From Roseovarius bejariae (GTDB taxonomy: Bacteria > Pseudomonadota > Alphaproteobacteria > Rhodobacterales > Rhodobacteraceae), in the NCBI RefSeq assembly GCF_009669325.1, contig NZ_SZWE01000001.1:806402-870401 (forward strand): DNA of 64,000 bases, in the 5' to 3' direction. A program made the translations under genes and the position numbers. Shown here in pieces: positions 7,370 through 16,276 of the stretch; the first letter of the stretch is position 1, and each line of letters opens with the position of its first letter. The notes under the pieces were generated by a model. It made no database searches, was not told the DNA's origin, and saw only the letters and a list, made by a program, of their open reading frames with translations.

Positions 7370-9578
7370 CCCCAACGATCCCGTCGAGCGGCAGAACGAG
7401 AAGCTGCTCAAGATCGCCGAGTCGCTCATGCGGCGGGTCGAGGAATCCACCGATGCCTCGGGGGCCGCCTATGCCCAATTCCAACGCGCCGCCATGCTGG
7501 AACAGGAGGTGCGCGCGCGGACGCTTGAACTGGAACGCGCGCTTGACCTGCTGAACGAACCCAACGCCCGCCTTGCGCAGGCCAACCGCGAGACCGAGGC
7601 CGCGCGCTCGAACCTCGCCAATGCCATCGAAACCGTGCAGGAGGGGTTTGCCCTTTTCAATTCCGACGAGGAACTGGTCATGTGCAACAGCCGCTTCGGC
7701 ATGCACATGCCCGATATCCGCAGCGCCCTCGTGCCCGGGCTGACCTTCACGCAATACGTTGAACTGGTCAGCGAGTCGCAATTCCTGGCGCTGCCCGACT
7801 CGGAAACCCCGCAACAATGGGCGCAAAAGCGCATGGCGCGCCATGCCGACGAGCATGTGATTTTCAACGCGCGCATGATCTGGAACCGCTGGGTGCAGGT
7901 CTCTGAACATCGCACCCCCGATGGCGGCACGGTGATCCTGCAAACCGATGTCACCGACATCATGCGCATCGAGCGGCAGGAACGCGACCGTATGCTCGAC
8001 GATCAGGCCCGCCTGATCCGTGCCACGCTGGAACATATCGACCAGGGGCTTTGCATATTCGACAGCAAACTGCGGCTGGTGGGCTGGAACAAACGCGCCA
8101 GCGAACTTCTGTCGCAACCGGCCGCGCGCTTCCAGATGGGGGCACAGTTTGCCACGCTGTTCAACCGCTTCCGCGCCGATGTGACCTTCAACGACGAGAT
8201 GAGCGCCGCAGACATCGAGGCCTGGGTAAGCAGCGACGGCAACCGCCCGCCGCTCAGTTTCGAAATTCACCGTGGGCGGTCGCACATCCTGTCGGTCTTC
8301 GCACAGGAGATGCCCGACCGGGGCTTCGTGATTTCCTTTACCGACGTCACCGCCGAGCGGCAGGCGGCACAGGCGATCATCGAGTCCAAGGAGCAACTCG
8401 AACAACGTGTTGCCGACCGGACCGAGGAACTGGCCCGCGCGCTCAAGGATGCCGAGCGCGCCAATGCCACCAAATCGCGTTTCGTCGCCGCCGCCAGCCA
8501 CGATTTGCTGCAACCGCTTTCGGCGGCCAAGCTCTATGTTTCCTCACTGGAAAGCACCGTCGAGGACGATACCGCCCGCAACGTCGCCCACAAGGCCGGC
8601 AGCGCACTTGGCAGCGTCGAACATATCCTCGAAGCCCTGCTTGATATCTCCAAGCTGGATTCGGGGCAGGCCTCGGTGCATGTCTCGGCCGTTCCCCTTG
8701 GCCCGATGCTGATGCAGTTCGGCGATGCCTTTCGCCCGGCGGCACATGCCAAGGGGCTGGATTTGCGTATCCTGCCAAGCGCGGCCTTGGTGCAAAGCGA
8801 TGCCACCTACCTGCGGCGCATCCTGCAAAACCTGATTTCGAACGCGATCCGCTATACCGACCGGGGCAAGGTTCTGGTCGGGGTGCGCCGCCGGGGCGCG
8901 CACCTTGTGATCGAGGTCCACGACACCGGCCCCGGCATCCCCGAGGCCGCGCGCGACACCATCTTTCAGGAGTTTCAGCGCCTCGATGCCGCCGCCAGCG
9001 CCGCCGAGGGCATGGGCCTTGGCCTTGCCATCGTCGAACGCGCCTGCGCCCTGCTGGATCATTCGCTGTCCCTGTCCTCCGAGGAAGGGCGCGGATCGGT
9101 GTTTTCGGTCCGGGTGCCACTGGCCCGTGCCGCCGGTCAGGCCGCCCCCCACCCCGAGCTTCCGGCCACGGGGCAAAGCGGTGACCTGCACAGCCTGATC
9201 GCCCTGATCATCGAAAACGAAGACAACATGCGCGCCGCCCTGACCATGGCGCTGGAAACATGGGGGGTGCAGGTTCTCGATTGTGCAAGCGAGGACGAGG
9301 CGCGCACACTCCTGACCGAGATCGGCGTCAGCCCGGATGTCATCATTGCCGACTACCAGTTGGACAATGGCCGCATGGGCACCGATGCGGCCCAACGTCT
9401 GGGGGTCGAATTCGGATCGCCCCCTGTCTGCATCATCTCGGCCAATCGCTCGGTCGAGTTGTCAGAACGTTGCGCAAGTGAAGGCTTCGGGCTTATCCAC
9501 AAACCCATAGACACCAACAAGCTGTTGCACTTCCTTCTGAACTGTACGGCCCATCAGGACGCGGCCCCCTCCCCTTGA
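7350..9578 (+). CDS. soluble PAS-PAS hybrid histidine kinase (ErcS'/NahK-like)
   Basis: 742 residues with no membrane span. Order: a helical, probably coiled-coil start (1-80), PAS (about 88-205), PAS (about 220-340), a short coiled coil, HisKA with H384 (ASHDLLQPL), an HATPase with the usual N box (LQNLISNAIRY) and G boxes (DTGPGIP, GMGLGLAI), and a C-terminal receiver with D668 (IADYQLDNG). This layout matches cytoplasmic ErcS'-like kinases that act in control of ethanol oxidation in Pseudomonas. It overlaps the FIST gene by 20 bp. A phosphorelay to the LuxR regulator at 5458 is expected but not proven. Confidence 0.9.
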   Translation: MTPSLIDPNDPVERQNEKLLKIAESLMRRVEESTDASGAAYAQFQRAAMLEQEVRARTLELERALDLLNEPNARLAQANRETEAARSNLANAIETVQEGFALFNSDEELVMCNSRFGMHMPDIRSALVPGLTFTQYVELVSESQFLALPDSETPQQWAQKRMARHADEHVIFNARMIWNRWVQVSEHRTPDGGTVILQTDVTDIMRIERQERDRMLDDQARLIRATLEHIDQGLCIFDSKLRLVGWNKRASELLSQPAARFQMGAQFATLFNRFRADVTFNDEMSAADIEAWVSSDGNRPPLSFEIHRGRSHILSVFAQEMPDRGFVISFTDVTAERQAAQAIIESKEQLEQRVADRTEELARALKDAERANATKSRFVAAASHDLLQPLSAAKLYVSSLESTVEDDTARNVAHKAGSALGSVEHILEALLDISKLDSGQASVHVSAVPLGPMLMQFGDAFRPAAHAKGLDLRILPSAALVQSDATYLRRILQNLISNAIRYTDRGKVLVGVRRRGAHLVIEVHDTGPGIPEAARDTIFQEFQRLDAAASAAEGMGLGLAIVERACALLDHSLSLSSEEGRGSVFSVRVPLARAAGQAAPHPELPATGQSGDLHSLIALIIENEDNMRAALTMALETWGVQVLDCASEDEARTLLTEIGVSPDVIIADYQLDNGRMGTDAAQRLGVEFGSPPVCIISANRSVELSERCASEGFGLIHKPIDTNKLLHFLLNCTAHQDAAPSP

Positions 9579-9582
9579 TCCG

Positions 9583-10536
9583 TTATGTTGCCCCGCGCTC
9601 TTCGATCCGGGGGTCCGAACCGATTGCCTCCAGATGCCCCATCAGCGCCTCGCGCCATGCCGATTTGAGCGACAGGGCGACTTGGCTCAGCGGGCGCAAC
9701 ATCGGGGTCAGGATCGCGTATTCATAGCGCAGCGGGTCCTGCAAGGGGCGGAAAACCACCTCGTCGGCAAGGTTGCGGGTAATCTCTTCCGAAACCACCG
9801 CCAAGGGGCCGACGATGGCAAGGCACCGCCCGGTGCGCACGAAATGCATCAAGGGCGAAAACGTCTGGCTTTCGACGGAGACCTCGAAAGGCAGGCCCTC
9901 GCGCTGGAACCGCTCGGCGATATGTTCGCGGTGCGTATGCCCGGCCTGAAGCGCGCCCATGGGGTGCCCGACCAGATCGCCCAGCGTGATACGCGCCGTA
10001 TCTGCAAGCGGGTGCCGCCGCGGCAGGGCGACATAACTCTCGGCGGTAATCTTTTCCGTTTCATATTGCGCATCGCGGCCCGTGGCCGATGGCGCATCGC
10101 AAAATCCGAAATCGATGCTTTGCGTGCGCACCAACTCCTCGATCTGCATCGAACTGCGCGACGTTATATTGACGTTGAATTCCCCCTCCTCGCCCAGCCA
10201 ATCGGCCACGAAGCGCGGAAACAGGAAAGACGACGGCCCGGGCATGGCCGAAATCCGCAGCGAGCCCGCCCTTCCAGAAGCCAGGCTTTGCATGGTGCGC
10301 GACACGGTGGTCAGCCGGTCCAGAACCCTCTCGGCCTCGACAAGCAGGTATTGCGCCTCGGGCACCGGCACCAACTGCCGTCCGCGCCGCTCGAACAGTT
10401 TCATGCCAAGCGTGTCTTCCAGCGAACGGATGGCAAGACTCACAGCGGGTTGCGTGCGGCCCAGTTTGCGCGCGGCCTCGGAAAGCGAGGCCGAGGTCAT
10501 GACCGCACGAAAGGCTGAAAGTTGTACGAGATTCAT
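9583..10536 (-). CDS. LysR-family transcriptional regulator
   Basis: 317 residues with an N-terminal winged helix-turn-helix (MNLVQLSAFRAV; TSASLSEAARKLGRTQPAVS) and a substrate-binding domain (about 90-300). The start at 10536 is chosen because TGGAG lies 7 nt upstream and it places the DNA-binding domain at residue 1; the ATG six codons earlier lacks such a site. It is divergent from the TAXI-TRAP genes, with a perfect inverted repeat at 10560-10577 between them, the usual arrangement for a LysR activator of the adjacent operon. The co-inducer is unknown. Confidence 0.9.
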   Translation of the reverse strand: MNLVQLSAFRAVMTSASLSEAARKLGRTQPAVSLAIRSLEDTLGMKLFERRGRQLVPVPEAQYLLVEAERVLDRLTTVSRTMQSLASGRAGSLRISAMPGPSSFLFPRFVADWLGEEGEFNVNITSRSSMQIEELVRTQSIDFGFCDAPSATGRDAQYETEKITAESYVALPRRHPLADTARITLGDLVGHPMGALQAGHTHREHIAERFQREGLPFEVSVESQTFSPLMHFVRTGRCLAIVGPLAVVSEEITRNLADEVVFRPLQDPLRYEYAILTPMLRPLSQVALSLKSAWREALMGHLEAIGSDPRIEERGAT

Positions 10537-10559
10537 TGGCGCTCCATAAGCCAAACTTA

Positions 10560-10577
10560 GAATAACAAAAGTTATTC
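10560..10577. promoter_or_regulatory. candidate LysR operator
   Basis: GAATAAC-AAAA-GTTATTC is a perfect inverted repeat with 7-bp arms in an AT-rich island. It sits 24 bp upstream of the LysR start and 92 bp before the TRAP binding-protein start. LysR proteins bind T-N11-A palindromes of this kind in shared promoters. Confidence 0.6.
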
Positions 10578-10668
10578 AAATTTGCCTAAATCTATTCCTC
10601 TGTTACGGTCAAAGGCAAGTGACGGCGAAACGTCACGTTTCAACCACCACAAACGGGGAGCTTTCCAT

Positions 10669-11679
10669 ATGACATTACTCAAGAAAATCACCGGCGCGGC
10701 GCTTGCGCTCAGCCTTGGGGCGGGCACCGCCCTTGCCCAGGATCCCACCTTCTTCCGAATCGGCACCGGCAGCGCCGGGGGCACCTATTTCCCCATCGGC
10801 GGCACCATCGCCAACGGGATTTCCGCCCCTCCCGGATCGCGCCCCTGTGACGAAGGCGGCCAATGCGGTGTGCCGGGCCTGATCGCCATCGCGCAATCGA
10901 CCACGGCCTCGGTCTTCAACAACACCGCCGTACAGAACGGCGAGCTCGAGGCAGGTATGGCCGCCGCCGACGTGACCCGTTCGATGTACATGGGCAGCGG
11001 CAAGTTCGACGGCAAACCGCATGAAAAACTGCGCATCGTCGCCAACCTCTATCCCGAGGACCTGCACCTTGTGATGCCGAAAGGCACCTCGATCGACAGC
11101 CTTGCTGACCTCGAAGGCAAGCGCGTCGGTATCGCGCAGGCCGGATCGGGCACCCAAGTCGCCGTGCTTCAGATGTTGGAAAAATGGGGCATCACCCGCG
11201 ACAACATCGACGAGGCCGAGCTGAACAACTCGCAATCCGCCGAACGCCTCGCCGATGGGCAACTTGACGCTTACTTCTACGCCGCGGGCTGGCCGGTCTC
11301 CGCCATGGTGCAACTGGCCACCACCAAGGGGATGGAACTGCACAGCTTCACCGACGAAGACCTTGCCACCATCAACGAGGCCGTCCCGGCCTATATCCCC
11401 TCGACCATTCCCGCCAATGTCTATGAAGGCATTGATTACGAGGTGAAAACCCCCGCCGTTTCGGCCCTTCTGGTGGTCTCCTCGGATCTGGACGAGGAAC
11501 TGGTCTATGGCATCACCAAGGCGCTGTGGAACGACAACACCCGCAAGCTTCTGGACAACGGCCATGCCAAGGGCAAGCAGATCACGCCCGACACCGCGCT
11601 GGACGGGGTCGAAGCGCTTGGTGTGCCGCTGCATCCGGGCGCCGAGAAATTCTACAAGGAAGCGGGCCTGCTGGAGTGA
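10669..11679 (+). CDS. TAXI-family TRAP transporter substrate-binding protein
   Basis: 336-residue periplasmic protein. A signal peptide ends at ALAQ (residue 24) and is followed by the family start FFRIGTGSAGGTYFPIGG. Later landmarks are GKRVGIAQAGSGTQ and the D-A-Y-F-Y-A-A-G-W-P segment. ATG 10669 follows GGGGAG (10655-10660); the longer frame begins inside the promoter. It delivers ligand to the fused permease encoded next. TAXI proteins have been linked to glutamate, other small acids and similar ligands, so the substrate here is open. A hairpin after its stop probably keeps its level above that of the permease. Confidence 0.93.
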   Translation: MTLLKKITGAALALSLGAGTALAQDPTFFRIGTGSAGGTYFPIGGTIANGISAPPGSRPCDEGGQCGVPGLIAIAQSTTASVFNNTAVQNGELEAGMAAADVTRSMYMGSGKFDGKPHEKLRIVANLYPEDLHLVMPKGTSIDSLADLEGKRVGIAQAGSGTQVAVLQMLEKWGITRDNIDEAELNNSQSAERLADGQLDAYFYAAGWPVSAMVQLATTKGMELHSFTDEDLATINEAVPAYIPSTIPANVYEGIDYEVKTPAVSALLVVSSDLDEELVYGITKALWNDNTRKLLDNGHAKGKQITPDTALDGVEALGVPLHPGAEKFYKEAGLLE

Positions 11680-11702
11680 TCCGGCCCTGACCTGACCACA
11701 CC

Positions 11703-11733
11703 CAAGGGGGCGGTGCCGTTCGCCGCCCCCTTG
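11703..11733 (+). terminator. intra-operon hairpin after the TRAP binding protein
   Basis: CAAGGGGGCGG (11703-11713) pairs with CCGCCCCCTTG (11723-11733) and is followed by TTTT. It lies between the binding-protein stop and the permease start, where partial termination or 3'-end protection would give excess binding protein over permease. Confidence 0.75.
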
Positions 11734-11775
11734 TTTTCCGTCCGGCACCACAATCAAGAAACATTCGGGGGCACC

Positions 11776-13992
11776 ATGACCGAGGGGCAACACGAGGCCA
11801 CGCGCGACCTGAGCGAGGACGACCTCAAGGATATCGAACGCAAGTACGACGAAGGCGCCGCCACGCGCACCGTGGCGCCGGGCTTTACCGCCTTCCTGCG
11901 CTACGTCGCCCTTGCCTTCGCGATCTATCACTACCTCACGGCGGGCTTCGCCCTGCCGCCCGATTTCTGGCACATGGGCTGGCACCTGTCGGGGTTGTTC
12001 ATCCTGACCTATGCCTTCTTTCCCGCCTTCAAGACTTCCATCGCTTTCGACCTGAAAACCGGCTGGCTGCGCATCGGCGGCGTGCCCATCATCGACATTA
12101 TCGCCATGGTCCTCGGCGTTGCCTCGGCGCTTTACCTTGGCCTTGCGTGGCGCGGTATCCCGATGCTGGGGATCGAGGAACAGACCTTCCGCATGGGCAA
12201 CCCCAATACCTATGACATGGTGTTCGGCTGTATCCTCATCGTGCTGGTGCTGGACATCGCGCGCCGCACGCTGGGCTGGGTTCTGCCGCTGATCATCTGT
12301 CTGTTCATGTCCTATGCCCTGTTCGGGCCGATCTTTCCCGGCATCCTTCAACACCCGGGCGTGAAGTTCAAAACCTTCGTCTCGTCGATGTATTTCCCGC
12401 AGGAAGGCATCTTTGGCGTCACCCTCTGGGTGGTTTCGACCATCGTCTTTCACTTCGTGCTGTTCGGCGTCATCGCCCAGCGCACCGGGCTGGGACAGCT
12501 TTTCATCGACAACGCCACGATCCTCGCGGGCCGCTATACCGGCGGCCCGGCCAAGGTTTCGGTCGTGTCCTCGGCCTTTTTCGGCACGATCTCGGGTTCT
12601 TCCGTGGCCAACACCGTCTCGACCGGCGCGCTGACCATCCCCAACATGAAGCGGCTGGGCTATCCGGGCCATTTCGCGGGCGGGGTCGAGGCCGCGGCCT
12701 CGGCGGGCGGTCAGATCACCCCGCCGATCATGGGGGCGGCGGCCTTCATCATGGCCGAATTCCTTGAGGTGCCCTATACCACCATCGTGATCGCCGCGAT
12801 CTTTCCGGCGCTGCTGCACTACGTCGGGGTCTTCGCCGTGGTGCACCTGATGGCACGGCGGTTGAACCTGCAAGGGCTGGCCAAGGACAAGCTGCCGCAA
12901 TTCGCCGCCGTCTGGCGCGATGGCTGGGCCAATATCGTGCCCCTCATCGGCCTGCTGCTGGTGCTGTTTTCCGGTTACACCCCCTTCATGTCGGCCTTCT
13001 GCGGCATTTCCCTGTCGCTGGTCGCGGGGATGAGCCGGATCAAACAGCCCGTCACGCTGATCTACGCGGCGGCCTTCATCGCCTTCGTGGTCTGGAAATA
13101 CATGGGCGGCGGCTTCGATTTGTCGATGTCGCTCATGCTGATCGCGGGCAGCGTCATCGCCACGTTCAACCCGCAAGACCGGATCACAATCCCGGAAATG
13201 GCCGTCACCTTCGAGACGGGCGTGAAATATGCCCTCGCCGTGGGCGCCGCCGCCGCCGCCGTGGGCATCGTCATCGGCGTCATCAACACCACCGGCGTGG
13301 GCTTTCGCATCGGGTTCATGGTGACCCAGGCGGCCACCGCGCTCGGCTCGGACCTGCACTGGCTGTTCACCTACGGCGATTGGGAGCTTTTCTCGACCTC
13401 CGACCTCACGCTCTTCATCAGCCTCGTGTTCATCGCGCTGGCCTGTATCCTGATGGGCGCGGGCATTCCCACCACGGCGCTTTACATCATGCTGGTCTCG
13501 GTCGCCCAACCGGCGCTGGCGCAACTGGGCATCCCCCCCATCGCAAGCCATATGTTCGTTCTCTACTACGGCGTGGTGGCCGAGATCACGCCGCCGGTCT
13601 GTACCTCGGCCTACGCGGCCTCGGCGATTGCCAACTCAAACCCCTTCCGCACCGGCATTTCCGCCTTCACGCTGGGTCTGGGCAAGGTGCTGGCGCCCAT
13701 GGCCTTCGTCTATGCGCCGGTGCTGCTGTTCGTGTCGGAAACCGGCTTTGATCTCTGGGAGTTCAGCTATACCGCGACAAGCTGCATTATCGGGGTGGTC
13801 TCGCTCTCGGCGGCGGTGGTGGGCTATTGGCTGACCCCCATGGGGGCGCTGTCGCGCTGGCTTCTCGCCATCGCGGGGCTTGTCTTTATCGCACCATCGC
13901 TACAGGCCGATCTGGTGGCCGCGATCATCGCCGCGCCGGTGATCCTTAGCCAAGTGATCGCCCGGCGGCACGCCGCCTCGACCGCGGGCTAG
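11776..13992 (+). CDS. TAXI-TRAP transporter fused 4TM/12TM permease
   Basis: 738-residue membrane protein joining the small (DctQ-like) and large (DctM-like) TRAP subunits, as is normal for TAXI systems. A polar start (residues 1-35) is followed by many hydrophobic spans. The conserved block SSAFFGTISGSSVANTVSTG near residues 270-290 and the later GAGIPTTALYIML segment are typical DctM sites. ATG 11776 is chosen after GGGG; the longer frame runs into the hairpin. It should import the ligand of the preceding binding protein using a sodium or proton gradient. Confidence 0.93.
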   Translation: MTEGQHEATRDLSEDDLKDIERKYDEGAATRTVAPGFTAFLRYVALAFAIYHYLTAGFALPPDFWHMGWHLSGLFILTYAFFPAFKTSIAFDLKTGWLRIGGVPIIDIIAMVLGVASALYLGLAWRGIPMLGIEEQTFRMGNPNTYDMVFGCILIVLVLDIARRTLGWVLPLIICLFMSYALFGPIFPGILQHPGVKFKTFVSSMYFPQEGIFGVTLWVVSTIVFHFVLFGVIAQRTGLGQLFIDNATILAGRYTGGPAKVSVVSSAFFGTISGSSVANTVSTGALTIPNMKRLGYPGHFAGGVEAAASAGGQITPPIMGAAAFIMAEFLEVPYTTIVIAAIFPALLHYVGVFAVVHLMARRLNLQGLAKDKLPQFAAVWRDGWANIVPLIGLLLVLFSGYTPFMSAFCGISLSLVAGMSRIKQPVTLIYAAAFIAFVVWKYMGGGFDLSMSLMLIAGSVIATFNPQDRITIPEMAVTFETGVKYALAVGAAAAAVGIVIGVINTTGVGFRIGFMVTQAATALGSDLHWLFTYGDWELFSTSDLTLFISLVFIALACILMGAGIPTTALYIMLVSVAQPALAQLGIPPIASHMFVLYYGVVAEITPPVCTSAYAASAIANSNPFRTGISAFTLGLGKVLAPMAFVYAPVLLFVSETGFDLWEFSYTATSCIIGVVSLSAAVVGYWLTPMGALSRWLLAIAGLVFIAPSLQADLVAAIIAAPVILSQVIARRHAASTAG

Positions 13993-13996
13993 GCCC

Positions 13997-15238
13997 ATGT
14001 CGGAAACGGTCACGATCCTCGGCGCCGGCATTGTCGGCATCTGCTCGGCGCTGTCGTTGCTGGAGCGCGGGCAGCGCGTGCGCCTGATCGACAGGGGCGA
14101 CCCGGGGCAGGAAACCTCCCTCGGGAACGCGGGCGTTGTCTCGCCATGGTCGATCATCCCGCAATCCACCCCGGGCCTCTGGCGGTCGATCCCCGGGATG
14201 ATCCTGTCGCGCAACAAGCCGCTTTCGGTGCGTGCCGGAACATGGCCCCGGATGATCCCATGGGGCCTGCGCCTTCTGGCGCAGGGCACCGAGGCGCGAA
14301 CGCGCCGCGCCGCCGAGGCGATGGACCATCTTTGCGCCCCTTCGATCGACCTTTACCACCGTCACCTTGCGGGCACCGGGCACGAGGGGTTGATCCGCGA
14401 CAGCCACTATATCCACGCCTTCCGCGATGAGGCCGCCGCGCGGGATGCGTTCGACAGCCTCGGCTATCGCATCCGCGCCGAGAAAGGCGCGCCGATGGAG
14501 GTCATCGACCATGCCGCACTCAAACGCATGGAACCGGCCATCGGCCCCGCTTATCGCGCGGCCATCACCATCGGCGCACAGGCGCGGTGCACCAACCCGG
14601 GACGCATGGGGCAGGTTCTGGCGCAAAAGGCCCGTTCCATGGGGGCCGAGATCATCCGTGACGAGGTGCAGGCCCTCACCGAAACCGAAACCGGCTGGCA
14701 TATCACCGGGCAGGCCCAAAGCTATGACGCCGCACAGGTCGTCATCGCCATGGGCGCTTGGTCGGCGGCGCTCTTGCGGCCGCTGGGTTATCGCCTGCCG
14801 CTGATGGCCGAACGGGGGTATCACATCGAATGCGAAAATCCGGGCGTCAGCCTTGAAAACTCGATCATGGACATGGACGGAAAATTCGTGGCCTCCAGCA
14901 TGGAGGGCGGGGTGCGCATTGCCGGTCAGGCCGAATTCGGCCCCGCCGAGGCGCCCCCCGACCCGCGGCGAAAAGGCATCCTCGCGCGACAGGCGCGCGA
15001 GGTCTTTCCCGACCTGAACGTTGCGCAAGCACGCTTCTGGATGGGCCGCCGCCCCTCCTTCCCAGACAGCCTGCCGGTGCTCGGCCCGTCCGGGCGGCAC
15101 AAGGGCCTGTACTTCTGCTTCGGGCATTCCCACTACGGGTTGATGATGGCGCCCAAATCCGGCGAGGTGCTGGCCGATCACCTGACCGGCACACGCCCCA
15201 ACCTGCCGCTTGCGGCCTACAGCGCCTCACGATTCTGA
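13997..15238 (+). CDS. DadA-like FAD-dependent D-amino acid dehydrogenase/oxidase
   Basis: 413 residues. An N-terminal dinucleotide fold (VTILGAGIVGICSAL, residues 5-19) is followed by an ETSLGNAGVVSP segment that matches the flavin region of DadA proteins. The C-terminal DSLPVLGPSGRHKGLYFCFGHSHYG is the second FAD contact of this superfamily. It starts 4 nt after the TRAP permease stop, so it belongs to that operon. The imported ligand may therefore be an amine or a D-amino acid oxidised here; this is inference. Its last 12 bases overlap the convergent GGDEF gene. Confidence 0.88.
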   Translation: MSETVTILGAGIVGICSALSLLERGQRVRLIDRGDPGQETSLGNAGVVSPWSIIPQSTPGLWRSIPGMILSRNKPLSVRAGTWPRMIPWGLRLLAQGTEARTRRAAEAMDHLCAPSIDLYHRHLAGTGHEGLIRDSHYIHAFRDEAAARDAFDSLGYRIRAEKGAPMEVIDHAALKRMEPAIGPAYRAAITIGAQARCTNPGRMGQVLAQKARSMGAEIIRDEVQALTETETGWHITGQAQSYDAAQVVIAMGAWSAALLRPLGYRLPLMAERGYHIECENPGVSLENSIMDMDGKFVASSMEGGVRIAGQAEFGPAEAPPDPRRKGILARQAREVFPDLNVAQARFWMGRRPSFPDSLPVLGPSGRHKGLYFCFGHSHYGLMMAPKSGEVLADHLTGTRPNLPLAAYSASRF

Positions 15239-16276
15239 GGGCGCTCTGGGTCCGATCCCCTGCGTGTGGCGAAGTGTGGGATCATAAACTACGTAACGCC
15301 CCCGCCCCCTGTCCTTGGCGGCATAAAGCGCGACATCGGCATCCTGCATCATCTGCTCGGGATCGACCCGGGCATATTCACAACTCAGGCTCGCGCCGAT
15401 GCTGGCCGAGACCCGGCATTCTTTTTCGCCGAAAGGGATGGGCCGCTCCAGCCGCGCGATCAGCCGCCCGGCGATTTCGGCCACGCGGTCGCGGTTGGTC
15501 AACCCGTCGAAGATCAACACGAATTCATCGCCACCCGTGCGGATGATCGTATCCTCGCCGCGCGTTTCGCTCACGATGCGGCGGGCCACCCGCTGCAAGA
15601 CATGATCCCCCGCAGCATGGCCCAGCGTGTCGTTCACCGATTTGAAATAATCCAGATCAAGCGCCATCAGGACGAAATCATGCTCGGTTTCCATCAACCG
15701 CTCCAACACGGGTTGCATGGCCCGGCGGTTCTTGAGCCCGGTCAGCGTATCGGTAAAGGCCTGTTCCTCGGCGGCGATCTTGGCGCCCTGCAATCGCAGG
15801 TTCAGCTTGCGCGACGCCTCCATCGCCGCCGATTTCGCCTCGATCAGGTAGAGCATTTCGATGGCAAGGTCGGTGGCCGCGAAATCGGCGCTGGTGAGGG
15901 TGAAATCGCGCACCGCCTCCATCACCGAAATCCCGAACGACAGGTTTACGACGGCACCGCCAGCCGGACCGAAACCGCCCTGCTCGGGCAGGCACACCAG
16001 CGTTCCTTTCAGGTCCGATTGCGGCCCGGTGCGCAACTGAAAATGCAGTTTCGCGCCCTCCGCCCGGCGCAGGGCCTCCATGCTGTCGCCCAGCTTGGGG
16101 CGCTTGAGCTCCAGCAGCTCCAGAAACCGCCGCCCCTCGGGCGGGGTCTCGGCCGCAAGCTTGGCAAAGGTCGGTCCGACATGCACCACATGCCCCGTGG
16201 CATTGAGCACCGCATGCATCGGGCACAGCACATCCAGAAGCGCATATAGCGCGGTCTCGTTCTGCTCATCTTTCAT
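15227..16276 (-). CDS. H-NOXA (HNOBA) domain diguanylate cyclase
   Basis: 349 residues making cyclic di-GMP. The N-terminal half (about 10-165) fits the H-NOX-associated PAS-like domain (FLELLELKRPKLGDSMEAL, LKGTLVCLPEQGG, then a helical linker to residue 185). The GGDEF domain (about 185-340) has an intact active site, RTGGDEFVLIF, and an intact inhibitory site R-G-E-D five residues before it. The start overlaps the H-NOX stop by 4 nt (ATGA), so they are co-translated and should interact. In known pairs, NO bound to H-NOX heme alters the partner enzyme. Here the H-NOX lacks its heme ligand, so the signal is unclear. Confidence 0.92.
   Translation of the reverse strand: MKDEQNETALYALLDVLCPMHAVLNATGHVVHVGPTFAKLAAETPPEGRRFLELLELKRPKLGDSMEALRRAEGAKLHFQLRTGPQSDLKGTLVCLPEQGGFGPAGGAVVNLSFGISVMEAVRDFTLTSADFAATDLAIEMLYLIEAKSAAMEASRKLNLRLQGAKIAAEEQAFTDTLTGLKNRRAMQPVLERLMETEHDFVLMALDLDYFKSVNDTLGHAAGDHVLQRVARRIVSETRGEDTIIRTGGDEFVLIFDGLTNRDRVAEIAGRLIARLERPIPFGEKECRVSASIGASLSCEYARVDPEQMMQDADVALYAAKDRGRGRYVVYDPTLRHTQGIGPRAPSES

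Noticed and set aside
10675..13551. A 958-codon minus-strand frame across the TRAP genes
   Set aside because: Mirror image of strongly recognised TAXI-TRAP coding sequence; the product is His/Gly/Arg-rich with no motif.
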